NCBI RefSeq assembly: GCF_030644385.1
Contig: NZ_CP130060.1
Coordinates: 1,674,001-1,738,000, forward strand
DNA: 64,000 nt
Reading direction: 5' to 3'
Source of the DNA: Stomatobaculum sp. F0698
GTDB lineage: Bacteria; Bacillota; Clostridia; Lachnospirales; Lachnospiraceae
The translations under genes were made by a program, and so were the position numbers. Below are positions 19,747-28,988 of the stretch, piece after piece; position 1 is the stretch's first letter, and every line of letters begins with the position of its first letter. Below the pieces are notes generated by a model that saw only the letters and a program-made list of their open reading frames with translations, was not told where the DNA came from and made no database searches.

Positions 19747-19976
19747 ACTTCTACACCTCTTTCCTTCATGACTTCCAAGATATCATCCACAATATATTCT
19801 TTACTTTGCGTGTGAAGTATCTCATATTCCGGCACAATATAGGATTTTAAAATATCGCTTTTTTCCGTCAGTGCTCGATAGACACTCTGCGCATCCGTAT
19901 GCAGAGCCACTGCGAGGTTTTCGATACAGAAGACTACAAACTCCAGTTCATTCTTTGATGCTATCACCTGCGACAT
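19743..19976 (-). CDS. DUF3791 protein (first in cassette)
   Basis: It has 77 residues: ELEFVVFCIENLAVALHTDA, QSVYRALTEKSDILKSYIVP and YIVDDILEVMKERGVEV, a typical DUF3791 layout with the (S)xxYxxLxxxxxLxxYI(x)P core. GGGAGGAAT precedes ATG 19976. Being first in the operon and small, it fits an antitoxin position. Confidence 0.78.
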   Translation of the reverse strand: MSQVIASKNELEFVVFCIENLAVALHTDAQSVYRALTEKSDILKSYIVPEYEILHTQSKEYIVDDILEVMKERGVEV

Positions 19977-20076
19977 TGTATTCCTCCCTCACTTCTACAC
20001 CCCTCTACGGCAACGCTACGTCTCCACAATGAATGCATTCCCCCTATTAACTTTCTCCCTTTTGGGGTTTCTGATT

Positions 20077-20253
20077 CTAAATAACAATGCCGAAGCAATA
20101 ACTAAAGAAGAGTCCTGCTGCTATGGCCGAACAAAATAAAATGGCAAAGAGGAATAACACACTCAGAATAACATGTCTTGCTAAATGGTTTTTTCTATTT
20201 TTCTTTCCATCTGTCAATGCAGCAGACACCAGCTTTTTGTCTTCTCCCGACAT
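20077..20253 (-). CDS. Small single-span membrane protein
   Basis: It has 58 residues starting MSGEDKKLVSAALTDG: a charged N terminus followed by one hydrophobic segment (HVILSVLFLFAILFCSAIAA). GGGAG lies nine bases before the ATG. The function is unknown. It occupies most of the gap between the DUF3791 cassette and the next membrane protein. Confidence 0.55.
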   Translation of the reverse strand: MSGEDKKLVSAALTDGKKNRKNHLARHVILSVLFLFAILFCSAIAAGLFFSYCFGIVI

Positions 20254-20307
20254 TGTTCTTTCTCCCTTGTAAGAGACCTAACTCATTCCAATGTCTACTT
20301 ATAAATA

Positions 20308-20826
20308 CTATGCAGAATGAGGTAGCTTTCTAATTTCATGGATTTCCCTGACTTGCAACGCGCAGATGACAAGTTGATCTAATACAATTACGATCATCAA
20401 AAAAGAACGAAACTTCAGAAATAAAAGCATCAGTATAAATCCAAGCGTCAAGATCCCGTTGCACAAAATTCGTCCAGTGGTATTCTTAAGATCGCCCCTG
20501 CTGTAGGGCAGGTTCTGATGCTTTTTTAAAGAAACTTTCCCTAAAAAACAGGAGATGAGGGAAAGCGCAAAAACAACGCCTGCCATCACCGCGATAAAAG
20601 GCGCCAGGGCTGAGATGACCGCTCCCGGAGCCTGCATAAGGATAGGGATGAGCACCATATCGACGTTGGGAACCGATGTCCGGGCATACCGCGCTCCCCA
20701 TATGCCAAGAGCTGATACACCTGCTGCAATCAAAGCACCAAAACAGCTATGAACCCATTGAAGATGGTCCCAATCCATATCCAGTTCCTGACTTTTGCCA
20801 TCAGCAGTTCCTTTCCAGCAACTCAA
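20308..20826 (-). CDS. Hypothetical membrane protein
   Basis: It has 172 residues with about four hydrophobic segments (CFGALIAAGVSALGIWGARY, ISALAPFIAVMAGVVFALS, GILTLGFILMLLFL, MIVIVLDQLVICAL). The family is not recognised. TTG 20826 is used as the start because TTAGGAAAAA lies just upstream; an internal ATG (MDWDHLQW) is the alternative. Confidence 0.6.
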   Translation of the reverse strand: MSCWKGTADGKSQELDMDWDHLQWVHSCFGALIAAGVSALGIWGARYARTSVPNVDMVLIPILMQAPGAVISALAPFIAVMAGVVFALSLISCFLGKVSLKKHQNLPYSRGDLKNTTGRILCNGILTLGFILMLLFLKFRSFLMIVIVLDQLVICALQVREIHEIRKLPHSA

Positions 20827-21045
20827 TTTTTCCTAATTTGCAACAAACAAAAATCACTTAGATAGTATAACAAATTGACAGATCACAAATCTATGAATGT
20901 GAGTGGTGATAGAAGCAAATCCTTTCAGGATACCTTCATTCACGTAGTAGAACAGCTCTTTTCCCTGTGGCGGTCGGGTAAAGGATAAACAGATAGCGAA
21001 GAAATTATTAAATTAACACAGAATACCATGAAGGCTGGAAGAAGA

Positions 21046-22173
21046 TCATTCCAGACCCTCCAGCCATTGTGTGATCTCATTCAGAGCCAACTGATGATTC
21101 CCGATCTGACAATGCTGTTCGCCGCCTTCCGCCTGTGTGAAGACACACTTTTTTACCGACCTTGCATTTGGCAGACTGCTCTGAAGTCGTTCAAATTGGT
21201 CTATGGGAATATAATGATCTTTCTCTCCGGCAAGAAGCAGGCAGTCCTGTGTGATCCTGTCGCAAACGCCTCTCAGGGTATGCTTTTGTACTTCCTGATA
21301 AAAGCGGTACGGGCTTTTCGTATGGGTGATATATTGACCTTGCGATAGTGCCCAGTCCGCCAGAACGCTTTTATGCATGGCAAACCGGACCAGATGATTC
21401 ACCAGCTTTTCTTGTTTGTGAGCAAATACCCAGCGGATCAGCCTGCGCAGGATCGGAGGGAAGACGTTTGTCATGATCTCTAATCCATCATCCGCGACAT
21501 CATAGGCGACAGCCGCAGAGATTCTTTTTTCAAAGGCTGCAGCACGCATCACAAAATATCCTCCCCAGGAAATGCCGATCATCGGGCAGTGGTTGATCTG
21601 ATAATAATCCAAGACACATTTTGTGGGTTCTTCCCATGCATAGGTTAGTGGCAAACCATACTTAAGTGTTTTCCCCTGCCCATCGCCCTCAAAGAAAAGA
21701 AGCGTATACCCCTGGTCCAGCAAACCGAGAGTGGCCGGTATAAATTCCTCTATAAAGGAATCATACCCGCCGCAGACCAATAAGATCTTTGTATTGGTCT
21801 GCTCGCCTACCTTAACAGAATGCAGGAAAGCGCCCTTGTAGGGAATATCACAAATGGTATAAGGGATATGCAGAACGTCAAACGCTTTATAAAAATTTTC
21901 TATCGCCTTTTCATACATCCGATCTTTTTCCGGATGCGTCTCTTTCAGGAAAAACTCTGCCATCCGGTAGGCATAAGCGGCATGCATGTACCGATTTTTC
22001 TGTTCTGCCCTCTGTCCGATGTTTCGCCAGGCAGAAAACCATGTGTCCAGATTCCTTACACCAGACAGGGCTGTGACGATTTCATCATGATCTCCCGCCA
22101 CTTCTCCATAGGTCAATACCCGGTTGATCTGGAAATTCAACTGCTGAATGGGCGTTATCTGTTCATATGCCAT
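21046..22173 (-). CDS. Alpha/beta hydrolase, FrsA/DUF1100-like
   Basis: It has 375 residues with an N-terminal helical cap of about 110 residues and an alpha/beta-hydrolase core: LLVCGGYDSFIEEF, LFFEGDGQGKTL (oxyanion region), the nucleophile elbow GISWGGY near residue 200, the acid in AGEKDHYIP and the histidine in GEQHCQIGN. The long cap and the GDGQG motif resemble FrsA and 2,6-dihydroxypseudooxynicotine hydrolase-type enzymes acting on small esters or C-C bonds. The substrate is unknown. It stands alone, with AT-rich non-coding DNA on both sides. Confidence 0.85.
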   Translation of the reverse strand: MAYEQITPIQQLNFQINRVLTYGEVAGDHDEIVTALSGVRNLDTWFSAWRNIGQRAEQKNRYMHAAYAYRMAEFFLKETHPEKDRMYEKAIENFYKAFDVLHIPYTICDIPYKGAFLHSVKVGEQTNTKILLVCGGYDSFIEEFIPATLGLLDQGYTLLFFEGDGQGKTLKYGLPLTYAWEEPTKCVLDYYQINHCPMIGISWGGYFVMRAAAFEKRISAAVAYDVADDGLEIMTNVFPPILRRLIRWVFAHKQEKLVNHLVRFAMHKSVLADWALSQGQYITHTKSPYRFYQEVQKHTLRGVCDRITQDCLLLAGEKDHYIPIDQFERLQSSLPNARSVKKCVFTQAEGGEQHCQIGNHQLALNEITQWLEGLE

Positions 22174-22577
22174 TTCCCTACCTCAAAACTTCCATATTTC
22201 CGTATGGGGATGCAGACAAAAAGTTGGACAGGTAACAGACAATTCTTTCCTATATCCCTATCCAAACTGGAACTTTTTCTATAATCGACTCATATAGAAT
22301 TTATCAGTTCATTAATTGTAGTAAAATCATCTAAACACTCCATGTAACGACTGCCAGAATATACGATTTATATTTTAACCGCTCGCAATAATAAGTAACC
22401 CTCTCTGTACAATTCCAACTATATAACCGCCTAACATGGTGTATGAATTCGCACTTAAGTCAACTAAAAAAATAGCTAATATTCCCAATTCTTATTCTGA
22501 TAAATGCAATCTAGCATAAATTGTAGGATAGTCGTTGATAGTTCGGACTCTCTAAGTGTTTTCATTCCGTTAACTGG
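22174..22577. other. AT-rich intergenic stretch
   Basis: About 400 bases with no supported gene, tRNA or terminator. It contains only short open frames without ribosome-binding sites. Composition is lower in GC than the flanking genes, as in other recently acquired parts of the window. Confidence 0.5.
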
Positions 22578-22760
22578 CTAAACCATATTCCCAATTATCA
22601 AGGCAATACCCAGCCATATAAAAAAACAGTATGTCAAACTAACAGCAATAGCTGACAAAACGAAACAACTATCCGACAGAAAACTAACCGCTTCCGCCAA
22701 GTTATCGCCCTCTATGCTTCTCTTTTTCCTGTTTTTCCCTCTTCGTTCTCTTCCAAACAT
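22578..22760 (-). CDS. Possible small membrane protein
   Basis: It has 60 residues: a basic N terminus (RERRGKNRKKRS) and then two hydrophobic stretches (LSDSCFVLSAIAVSLTYCFF, IWLGIALIIGNMV). The basic-then-hydrophobic order suits an inserted peptide, but no good ribosome-binding site precedes the ATG. Treat as tentative. Confidence 0.35.
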   Translation of the reverse strand: MFGRERRGKNRKKRSIEGDNLAEAVSFLSDSCFVLSAIAVSLTYCFFIWLGIALIIGNMV

Positions 22761-22846
22761 TTCACTTAAAGCTGCGGTATTAGCGTCCGCCCGGTGAGGA
22801 AAAGCTTGTCGACAGACTTATGGCTGACGGCTTCTTTCCATATCGA

Positions 22847-23635
22847 TTACCGCGTAATTCGACTTCGGCATCGAAGATAAAATATTCCCAGTAAGGTCAG
22901 ATTTAAAATCGTCACTACGATACTTGCTTCGATTTTGTATGCCCCGCCCGATAGCAGTTTGTTTGCGGAAGCCGTCATATTCAAGACACTCGGATAGTCA
23001 TCTGCCAGGCTAACACCTCCGAGTATTAATGCCCCGATGATATTCCATATCGCATGCGCCATGATAGGTGCAAGTATCGTTTTCTCCGACTCATATATCG
23101 CTGTCGCAAAAAGACTCATTGTAACAACATTGATGACCGGAATGATGCCCGCTTCGAATGCGCCGCCGTGTAGCAAGGTAAAAATTGCCGTTGTCACGAT
23201 TACGGCCGCAGGAATATTGTATTGCTTTTTCAAAAGCTGATAGATGTACCCTCTTACAAGGAGTTCCTGCATGATGACATTTAGAAAAGCTGAGAGTATC
23301 CAAAGCCATAAGAGCGAGACTTCATTTTTGCCTGTGATTTCCAGCTGCTTCGAAATAAGCAGAATTGACGAAGCCGCTCCGATCCAAAGAGCACCTGTGA
23401 CAATTCCTGTCAATGTCCCTTTTCCGATATTTTCTTTTATCGGTATGCTCACGCTTTTCTTCTCGATCAGGTAAAAGACCACAGTAAACAGTAGCAAAGC
23501 CACCAACGGAATCATCTCCGCAAAGAATCTCCATATCGCGGGTTGACTGCTCGGAATGTCAATACGCCCGAGCAGCATAATCCACCCGATAAAGAAAACA
23601 GCTATTTTCAAAATTGTACTCGATAATTTCTTCAA
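22847..23635 (-). CDS. CPBP-family intramembrane protease (CAAX-like)
   Basis: It has 262 residues with about eight membrane segments. Family motifs are MQELLVRGYIYQLL (usually EExxxR; the first Glu is Gln here), FTLLHGG and HAIWNIIGAL, giving the metal-ligand Glu and two histidines. CPBP proteins process prenylated or bacteriocin-like peptides or give bacteriocin immunity; no such peptide gene is evident nearby. TTG 23635 is favoured as the start because AGGAG lies eight bases upstream; the frame also opens at ATG 23650, which overlaps that site. Confidence 0.82.
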   Translation of the reverse strand: MKKLSSTILKIAVFFIGWIMLLGRIDIPSSQPAIWRFFAEMIPLVALLLFTVVFYLIEKKSVSIPIKENIGKGTLTGIVTGALWIGAASSILLISKQLEITGKNEVSLLWLWILSAFLNVIMQELLVRGYIYQLLKKQYNIPAAVIVTTAIFTLLHGGAFEAGIIPVINVVTMSLFATAIYESEKTILAPIMAHAIWNIIGALILGGVSLADDYPSVLNMTASANKLLSGGAYKIEASIVVTILNLTLLGIFYLRCRSRITR

Positions 23636-23824
23636 GCGGATTCTCCTCATGATACTTTGTGTAATGATCCGTCCGGCTCGGCAATACAGCGCCCACTTTT
23701 TTGACAGACTCTGCCCTAGAATCGCTTACCGAAAAGCGCTCTGCCTTCCCGATGTGTTCGTTATCCGATTCTCCGCATTTCGCTTCTTTGATTCGGCTAA
23801 GCAGTCCTTCGGATTGCAACGCTT

Positions 23825-24253
23825 CTATACCTGCGTACGGGATAGCAAACAAAGTATCCCGTTTGCCAGAATCAATAAATGAAGCACAATATGATAGAAA
23901 TCCGGGATTAGGCGCTTTTCACTCACGGGAATGAGCCTTAACGTTCCTCGAAAGCACTCATTGTAGCCTTTCAACTTTTGTTTGGAAGCACCGAATATGG
24001 TGTAGTACCAATGGCAGAAAAACTGGATTACAAACCACAACACTAAGATAGCGAACAAAATCCATTTGCCGGTCGGCTGAAAAAAGTAATAACTGATCAG
24101 TCCTATGCTGTACAGACAGAGCATGACAAACTCTGCGCTCCGAAATCCCATTCCTTCGACAAGAATTCGTTTCCCGAAGCGCCATGTGATTGTACATCCC
24201 AGAAACCATATCCAAAGCAACAATTTCACGAATATCGTTACTGTCACATTCAT
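23825..24253 (-). CDS. Hypothetical membrane protein
   Basis: It has 142 residues with three to four hydrophobic segments (VKLLLWIWFLGCTITW, FVMLCLYSIGLISYYFF, WILFAILVLWFVIQFF, and one near the C terminus). No family recognised. GGAGATAGATCA precedes ATG 24253. It is the last gene before the first rum-like scar. Confidence 0.6.
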   Translation of the reverse strand: MNVTVTIFVKLLLWIWFLGCTITWRFGKRILVEGMGFRSAEFVMLCLYSIGLISYYFFQPTGKWILFAILVLWFVIQFFCHWYYTIFGASKQKLKGYNECFRGTLRLIPVSEKRLIPDFYHIVLHLLILANGILCLLSRTQV

Positions 24254-24295
24254 TGATCTATCTCCACAGAGAAATTTTTGCCGCCTTTTTGAATA

Positions 24296-24340
24296 TCAGT
24301 GCCCGACTCTCTCGAGCAGCGCCACCGTCTCCACATGCCC
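24296..24340 (-). other. Orphan 3' end of a rumA/RlmD-type gene (scar 1)
   Basis: Minus-strand codons read GHVETVALLERVGH and then TGA (24298-24296). HVETV-x-L is the usual end of 23S rRNA (uracil-5-)-methyltransferases of the RumA/RlmCD group. No upstream part of such a gene is present. Rum gene 3' ends are known integration sites for mobile elements, so this may be an att remnant. Confidence 0.65.
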
Positions 24341-24421
24341 CGAGACACCACTATGAATGTCAGCAGTAAAACTAAACATATCTACCGTGTGCATCCGACC
24401 GAATATATCTGCTCATATTAG

Positions 24422-24889
24422 CTATGCTGCCGAATCAAATTCCCGAATTTTTGAGAGGAACTGATCCATATATCCATGAAGTTCCTCTTCTCGGCGGAGC
24501 AACTCGTCAATTGCTTTCTGGTCCAAGCTGTGAGTTAGTGCATCTCTCAACTTTTTAACTGTACGACTGTCGGCTATTTCTTTACCTCCAAATAGGTGCG
24601 TTAGAAGATCCTTATCAAAATCATAACCGGCATATTTCAAAGCATACGGAGCCTGCTTCATATTTACCTGAAGTCTATCAGAATGCTCTCCAGTTTTATT
24701 GAACTGGTGATCTTCCAGCACAACCTTATAAACAATCTCGCAAATACCAAACTTCTCTTTAAATACAGCTATTTTTTCCTTGATTTCTTTATCAGCATAT
24801 ACTGCTTCAAGCCGTCCGAGTTCAGCTTTAGCCCTGTTTCTCAGCGCGAGCTGTTCTTCTGGTGTTAGCGGTGTTACTGTTTTTGCCAT
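24422..24889 (-). CDS. Hypothetical protein of the DUF262/nuclease cluster
   Basis: It has 155 residues, highly charged and helical (LRNRAKAELGRLEAVYADKE, SRTVKKLRDALTHSLDQKAI, EELHGYMDQFLSKIREF). No known motif. ATG 24889 follows AGAGGT at a workable distance; the ATG two codons earlier lies too close. It lies downstream of the broken nuclease on the same strand, possibly part of the same defence cluster. Confidence 0.55.
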   Translation of the reverse strand: MAKTVTPLTPEEQLALRNRAKAELGRLEAVYADKEIKEKIAVFKEKFGICEIVYKVVLEDHQFNKTGEHSDRLQVNMKQAPYALKYAGYDFDKDLLTHLFGGKEIADSRTVKKLRDALTHSLDQKAIDELLRREEELHGYMDQFLSKIREFDSAA

Positions 24890-24913
24890 ACTCATACCTC
24901 TTGCAAACAGATA

Positions 24914-25352
24914 CTAATTTCGCCTAATAACCGTAAGTTTCCTGGTTTCAGGATCAAATTCAGCGACCTTTGTGCTGCCTATCAAGTGTCTATTTGTTCT
25001 GTAACAATACTCGGCCAGCCTCTCATTTCTTTTTGAATGGCATGACCGCAGCATTACGTTGTACTTTTCAAAATTGTCTGGAAGGAACGACAGATAAAAA
25101 GCTGCTTCATTTGTAAACCCCATCTTTGCGCTCGGCACATTACCTGTTTCTGTCCAGGTATACCGTTTTCATTCGATGGCTATTTTTTTATCCTTATTCA
25201 CGATATCGAACTTGTGATCCTTCGCCGGATTCCCTATCAGAATCTTAACCTCAAGCTCGAACTCGGATCCGTACTTCTCCCGGAACCATTCCAGAACCGC
25301 CGCCTGGAAGACTGCTCCATTCCTTGGATTGTCTGAGTTACTCGTATTTCAT
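24914..25352 (-). pseudogene. Broken PD-(D/E)XK nuclease-like gene
   Basis: One continuous minus-strand frame (apart from one stop) encodes NPRNGAVFQAAVLEWFREKY, then ILIGNPAKDHKFDIVNKDKK, then IAIE-stop-KRYTWTETGN, and continues to LTVIRRN at 24914. KFDIV...IAIExK is the D-(E)xK core of a restriction-type nuclease. TGA at 25171-25169 replaces the residue between the catalytic Glu and Lys. The likely start ATG 25352 is also out of frame by one base (an extra A in ATGAAATACG). Two lesions mean a pseudogene. It immediately follows the DUF262 gene. Confidence 0.75.
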
Positions 25353-25382
25353 TTCCCTTCGATTTATGGTCAGGTACAGTTT

Positions 25383-27143
25383 CTATGGCACAAGAGGCCG
25401 TGACCTATCCATAGCCTCATCATCTGTTTCATATGTCAAATCAAACAAACCGAATAGTTCCTTTTTGACAAGGATTCTTCGGGCTTCAAAAAATGTATCG
25501 AAGTCCTTAAGCTCCATAGAAACTCCTGCAGGCTGATAATTAATTGTGTTGCCCGCGCCGATCCATGTAGCCAGTGGAGTTTTATTCTTACTTTCGTTTT
25601 CGCCGCCTTCAAGGAACTGAAGATTCGGCAGAAGGTTCCGTTTCCGCTGCCAGTCAGCAATCTTTCCTTCCGAAAGCCCAAGAGCTTTTAATGCTTTTGT
25701 CTCAAAACCCACGTGCGGGTGACAATGATCCTGATGGAAGGATACCTGGTTAAGCTTCAGGTTAGGATACAGCAGTGCCAGTAAAACATATGTGTTACGT
25801 CCCGTTTCATAATGCTCCAGCCAGTATTCCACATCATCTTTTGATACTTTAAAGTTTCTGCCGCCTGTAAGCGTTACATCCTTGAAAAGGCTAAGCGAGA
25901 ATTTTGTTTTTCCGCAGTCCAGGCACTTAAGCACATTCCTTGTATTGTTCAAGGCGCTGTTACTTGCAACACCAAACAGCCTCTTTGCCATTGCAACAGA
26001 CAGGAATTTCTTTACCTCCTTCTTTGAATCAGCGTCTTTAAGCTTGCCGCCCTTAAAGAGATAATAAACAATCGGCATAGTTGCGTTATAAGAAGTCAGG
26101 GTTTCATTTGAAATACCTACTGCTGCAAGCACATCCACCATACCCTCTGCTGCTGCACTGATTCCGTCCCATTTATTCCTGATGTCCTCTATTGTCTTCC
26201 TCGTTAATGACTGAATCTTTAAATTGGTATTCGCATCAACAAGTACCAATGCGAGCATCATAAGATAGTCCCGATTAAACTGGAATCCGTCACCTTTTGA
26301 ATTCATGGTCTTCAAAAGATTTTCAACATTATCCTTTCCGGTCTTCCATCCATCAATCAATGTTGAGAAGAGCAAATCAGATTTTGCCAGCTTTCGTCCT
26401 GTTGAGTTTACTCTGACAAAGATATCGAGAGCCTCATCATAGTCATTTTCAATTATGCAGTAATAATGAATCAGCCCGCCACCGGAAGAATCGTGAAGCC
26501 GCTGAAACAGTACCGACAGATCATGTCGTGATTCTTTACCATAACCTGCGTTAATCAGTTCTTCCAGATATGTATCAAGGTCATCATATGCAACGATCGT
26601 CTTGACCTTGTACCAATTTCCGGATTGAGCATCATCCGCTGTCAGAAATGCAAACCTCTTTTTAGGGTTCTCATCATCCTCCTCTGAGCCGTTATAAAAA
26701 TCGAGATTATAGTACAGTTCACGCGTTGTCCACGATTTCGGATTATCCCAGGCATGTCCGCGCCCCCCCTTGTAGGAAGTGTATGATCCATATAAGGCGA
26801 TATTAAGCGAAGTGATTCTCTGCTGGCCATCAAGTACAATATAGTAATCCTGTTCATCGTTAAAGAATTCCGGAGCCTTTTCATTCTTTGATTTTCCCTG
26901 TGTAAAATCTCGCAGGAAAAAGTAAAGGTTAGGTTTTTCCTCATTCAGCACCTTACGGGAAGTCTTCCACATGATGCAGGAACCAACAGGGTACTCATCT
27001 ACGATGGATTCAAACAGCCCTTCTATTTCTGTATAATTCCAGACATATTCTCTCTGGATATCCGGTAAAAGCATATTCTGATTCTTCGCATATTTCAAAG
27101 CGTCTAAAACGCTCATATCTTCAAATTTGTTTTTTGTCGCCAT
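25383..27143 (-). CDS. DUF262/HNH (GmrSD-like) restriction-type protein
   Basis: It has 586 residues. The N-terminal DUF262 (ParB/Srx-like) motifs are LLPDIQREYVWN near residue 25 and YYIVLDGQQRITSLNIALYG near 105, the nucleotide-binding part of GmrS. Near residue 490-530 an HNH-type pattern QDHCHPH followed by LLPNLQFLEGGENESKNKTP resembles the DUF1524 (GmrD) nuclease. Such proteins attack modified phage DNA (type IV restriction). A complete gene with GAAGAGGTTGACAT before ATG 27143. It lies next to a broken nuclease, a small HTH protein and an IS30 remnant, i.e. a defence-island setting. Confidence 0.85.
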   Translation of the reverse strand: MATKNKFEDMSVLDALKYAKNQNMLLPDIQREYVWNYTEIEGLFESIVDEYPVGSCIMWKTSRKVLNEEKPNLYFFLRDFTQGKSKNEKAPEFFNDEQDYYIVLDGQQRITSLNIALYGSYTSYKGGRGHAWDNPKSWTTRELYYNLDFYNGSEEDDENPKKRFAFLTADDAQSGNWYKVKTIVAYDDLDTYLEELINAGYGKESRHDLSVLFQRLHDSSGGGLIHYYCIIENDYDEALDIFVRVNSTGRKLAKSDLLFSTLIDGWKTGKDNVENLLKTMNSKGDGFQFNRDYLMMLALVLVDANTNLKIQSLTRKTIEDIRNKWDGISAAAEGMVDVLAAVGISNETLTSYNATMPIVYYLFKGGKLKDADSKKEVKKFLSVAMAKRLFGVASNSALNNTRNVLKCLDCGKTKFSLSLFKDVTLTGGRNFKVSKDDVEYWLEHYETGRNTYVLLALLYPNLKLNQVSFHQDHCHPHVGFETKALKALGLSEGKIADWQRKRNLLPNLQFLEGGENESKNKTPLATWIGAGNTINYQPAGVSMELKDFDTFFEARRILVKKELFGLFDLTYETDDEAMDRSRPLVP

Positions 27144-27219
27144 ATGTCAACCTCTTCTATATGTGGTCTAAAATGCTTTATTGGGCATAATCACGCTTAA
27201 TGTAATTTAGTTCAATGTC

Positions 27220-27399
27220 CTATCCGAGCTTTTCCATCATCTGCAAAAAGGTCTTATTCACGATCTTCTCCGGATTCTTGATAAGGCTGTTTACATACGA
27301 AGGAGAGGTTCCCACCTTTTCCGCAAGCTCCGCCTGAGTGGTCTGTTCCTCTACGCACTTTACCTTTACATCAATTTCAATATTGTTTTCCAGCATACT
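27220..27399 (-). CDS. Small HTH (XRE-type) protein
   Basis: It has 59 residues with a helix-turn-helix TQAELAEKVGTSPSYVNSLI and little else. MLENNIEIDVKVK at ATG 27399 is taken as the start; the frame begins eight codons earlier. It could regulate the DUF262 gene 76 bases downstream. The short C terminus (FLQMMEKLG) suggests a minimal DNA-binding protein. Confidence 0.65.
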   Translation of the reverse strand, partial: SMLENNIEIDVKVKCVEEQTTQAELAEKVGTSPSYVNSLIKNPEKIVNKTFLQMMEKLG

Positions 27400-27569
27400 T
27401 TTACCGCCAATTGTGTTGTTCAATTCAATTTCACTAACAGTGAAATTTATTGTACCGCATTTTCTTGGCCGATTGTAAAATCAGGTTGAACAGGTAAACT
27501 GAAAAGTCCATAAAGCTTCTCTTTGGTAGAATATATGTGCTCAATCATCATTCACAAGGAGAAGACCCT

Positions 27570-28331
27570 ATGGACCAAGTACATTCTACAACTGAACACA
27601 GGAAGGGTAAACATCTTTCATTTGAAGAACATGTTGTCATTCAAACTCGTCTCAAAGATGGATGGACACCCAACAGGATCGCCGGAGAGTTAGGTTGCGC
27701 GTCAAACACCGTTCGTAACGAGATCAAACGCGGTACCGTCACTATGATCTTCTTGAAAAGAGCGCTTTCATCTCTTATGTAGAAGAGCACTTCTTTGAAG
27801 ACGCATGGTCGCTGGATGTCTGTGCCCACCGCGCTCTGAAGGATGGAACGTTCACCAGAGAGCAGATCGTCTGCACGAAAACACTTTACGGCTACGCAGA
27901 TCTTGGGCTACTGAATATCAGAAACATTGATCTTCCGGAAAAGCTGCATCGCTCACCCAAAACAGCATGAGTTCGCGAAAACAAGCGAGTTCTGGGCAGA
28001 AGCATCGAGGAACGGCCAGCCAGCATCGAAGATCGTACGGAGTTCGGACACTGGGAGGTGGACCTGGGCATCGGGTCAAAAAGCGGTAACGATGACGCGC
28101 GACTTACTATGATTGAGCGGAAGACCCGCGAATACCGGATGATTCGCATACCGAGCCGCGATCCGAACGGAGTCATGGAAGCGATTCGAGAGGTCAGATC
28201 CCAGTACGACGAACACTGGGATGATGTCTTCAAGACGATCACCACGGACAACGGCTCCGAGTTCTCACTGTTGTCTGGACTGGAGGACCTGAGCAATACA
28301 CTGGTCTATTTTGCCCATCCGTATACCTCTT
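27570..28331 (+). pseudogene. IS30-family transposase, truncated and frameshifted
   Basis: The N terminus has GKHLSFEEHVVIQTRLKDGW and NRIAGELGCASNTVRNEIKR, the IS30 HTH. After RGTV a deletion and frameshift occur (near 27738); the next frame has SYVEEHFFEDAWSLDVCAHR, then an in-frame TGA near 27971, then GHWEVDLGIGSKSGND and TITTDNGSEFSLL of the DDE core. Homology ends at VYFAHPYTSC, just before the third catalytic residue, exactly where the duplicated HAD-TfoX module begins. Not functional. Confidence 0.88.
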
Positions 28332-28355
28332 GTTTTATTTTCAGCTTTCCATAGA

Positions 28356-28832
28356 CTATGACGACATGTCTTTAATATAGTCATGGAATATCATTGTCTC
28401 TATTGCAGGAGTATTAGAGGCAAACGCTGCCTGCTCAATTCCATTTGTAATCAAAAGCCTCTCCCATAGCTTTGGATATTTCTCAAAATCAAATCGATTA
28501 TCACCAAGGATAACATATTCATCTATTTCGGTATGTTCTTTCAGGTAATCAATAATTCCCTGTCCTCTGTTGTTCCAATGATCTTTTGTGGTTCCGGAAA
28601 TCTCAAGTTTATGTTCCCTCAACTTTCCATTCAGATACTGAAGATCATCGCCTATCCTTTTATTCTTCCAATCTGATGTCAGTACAATGTCTGCACCGCC
28701 ATACTTTTTGATGGCACCGGCAAGGATTGCTATTCTCCTGTCATCTACGCCTATATGACCGTCAGGAGATGCTACACACGTCTTTATTGTATTCAGCACA
28801 CCATCTACATCCAAAAATACTGCAAAACTCAT
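28356..28832 (-). CDS. HAD-like phosphatase domain protein, copy A
   Basis: It has 158 residues with HAD motif I FLDVDGVLN at the N terminus, motif II in VLTSDWKNK and an acidic motif IV in ILGDNRFDF. The layout resembles the HAD domain found in Swiss Army Knife RNA-repair proteins; its substrate is unknown. ATG 28832 follows AAGGAGG by nine bases. It differs from copy B in a few residues, for example ILGDN against ILDDN and HDYIKD against RDYIKD. Confidence 0.75.
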   Translation of the reverse strand: MSFAVFLDVDGVLNTIKTCVASPDGHIGVDDRRIAILAGAIKKYGGADIVLTSDWKNKRIGDDLQYLNGKLREHKLEISGTTKDHWNNRGQGIIDYLKEHTEIDEYVILGDNRFDFEKYPKLWERLLITNGIEQAAFASNTPAIETMIFHDYIKDMSS

Positions 28833-28988
28833 TTCATCGCGCCTCCTTCGTGAAGAATTAACCCCATGGCAACAATTTGATTTCACTTATATTATGGAGA
28901 AATCGAGCAACTCTACCGCTGGTTGAGTTTTTGAAACACGGCTCCCCGCCGCCGATGATGGCAGTGTGGGAGCCTTGGTCTGTTTTCT

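Noticed and set aside
23559-23852. Minus-strand 97-codon frame overlapping the CPBP gene start
   Set aside because: It overlaps the better-supported CPBP gene in another frame and has no ribosome-binding site or recognisable motif.
25169-25171. TGA between catalytic Glu and Lys as selenocysteine or recoded codon
   Set aside because: The gene has a second lesion (one-base shift after its start), no hairpin typical of a SECIS element was recognised, and many intact genes here use TGA as a normal stop.
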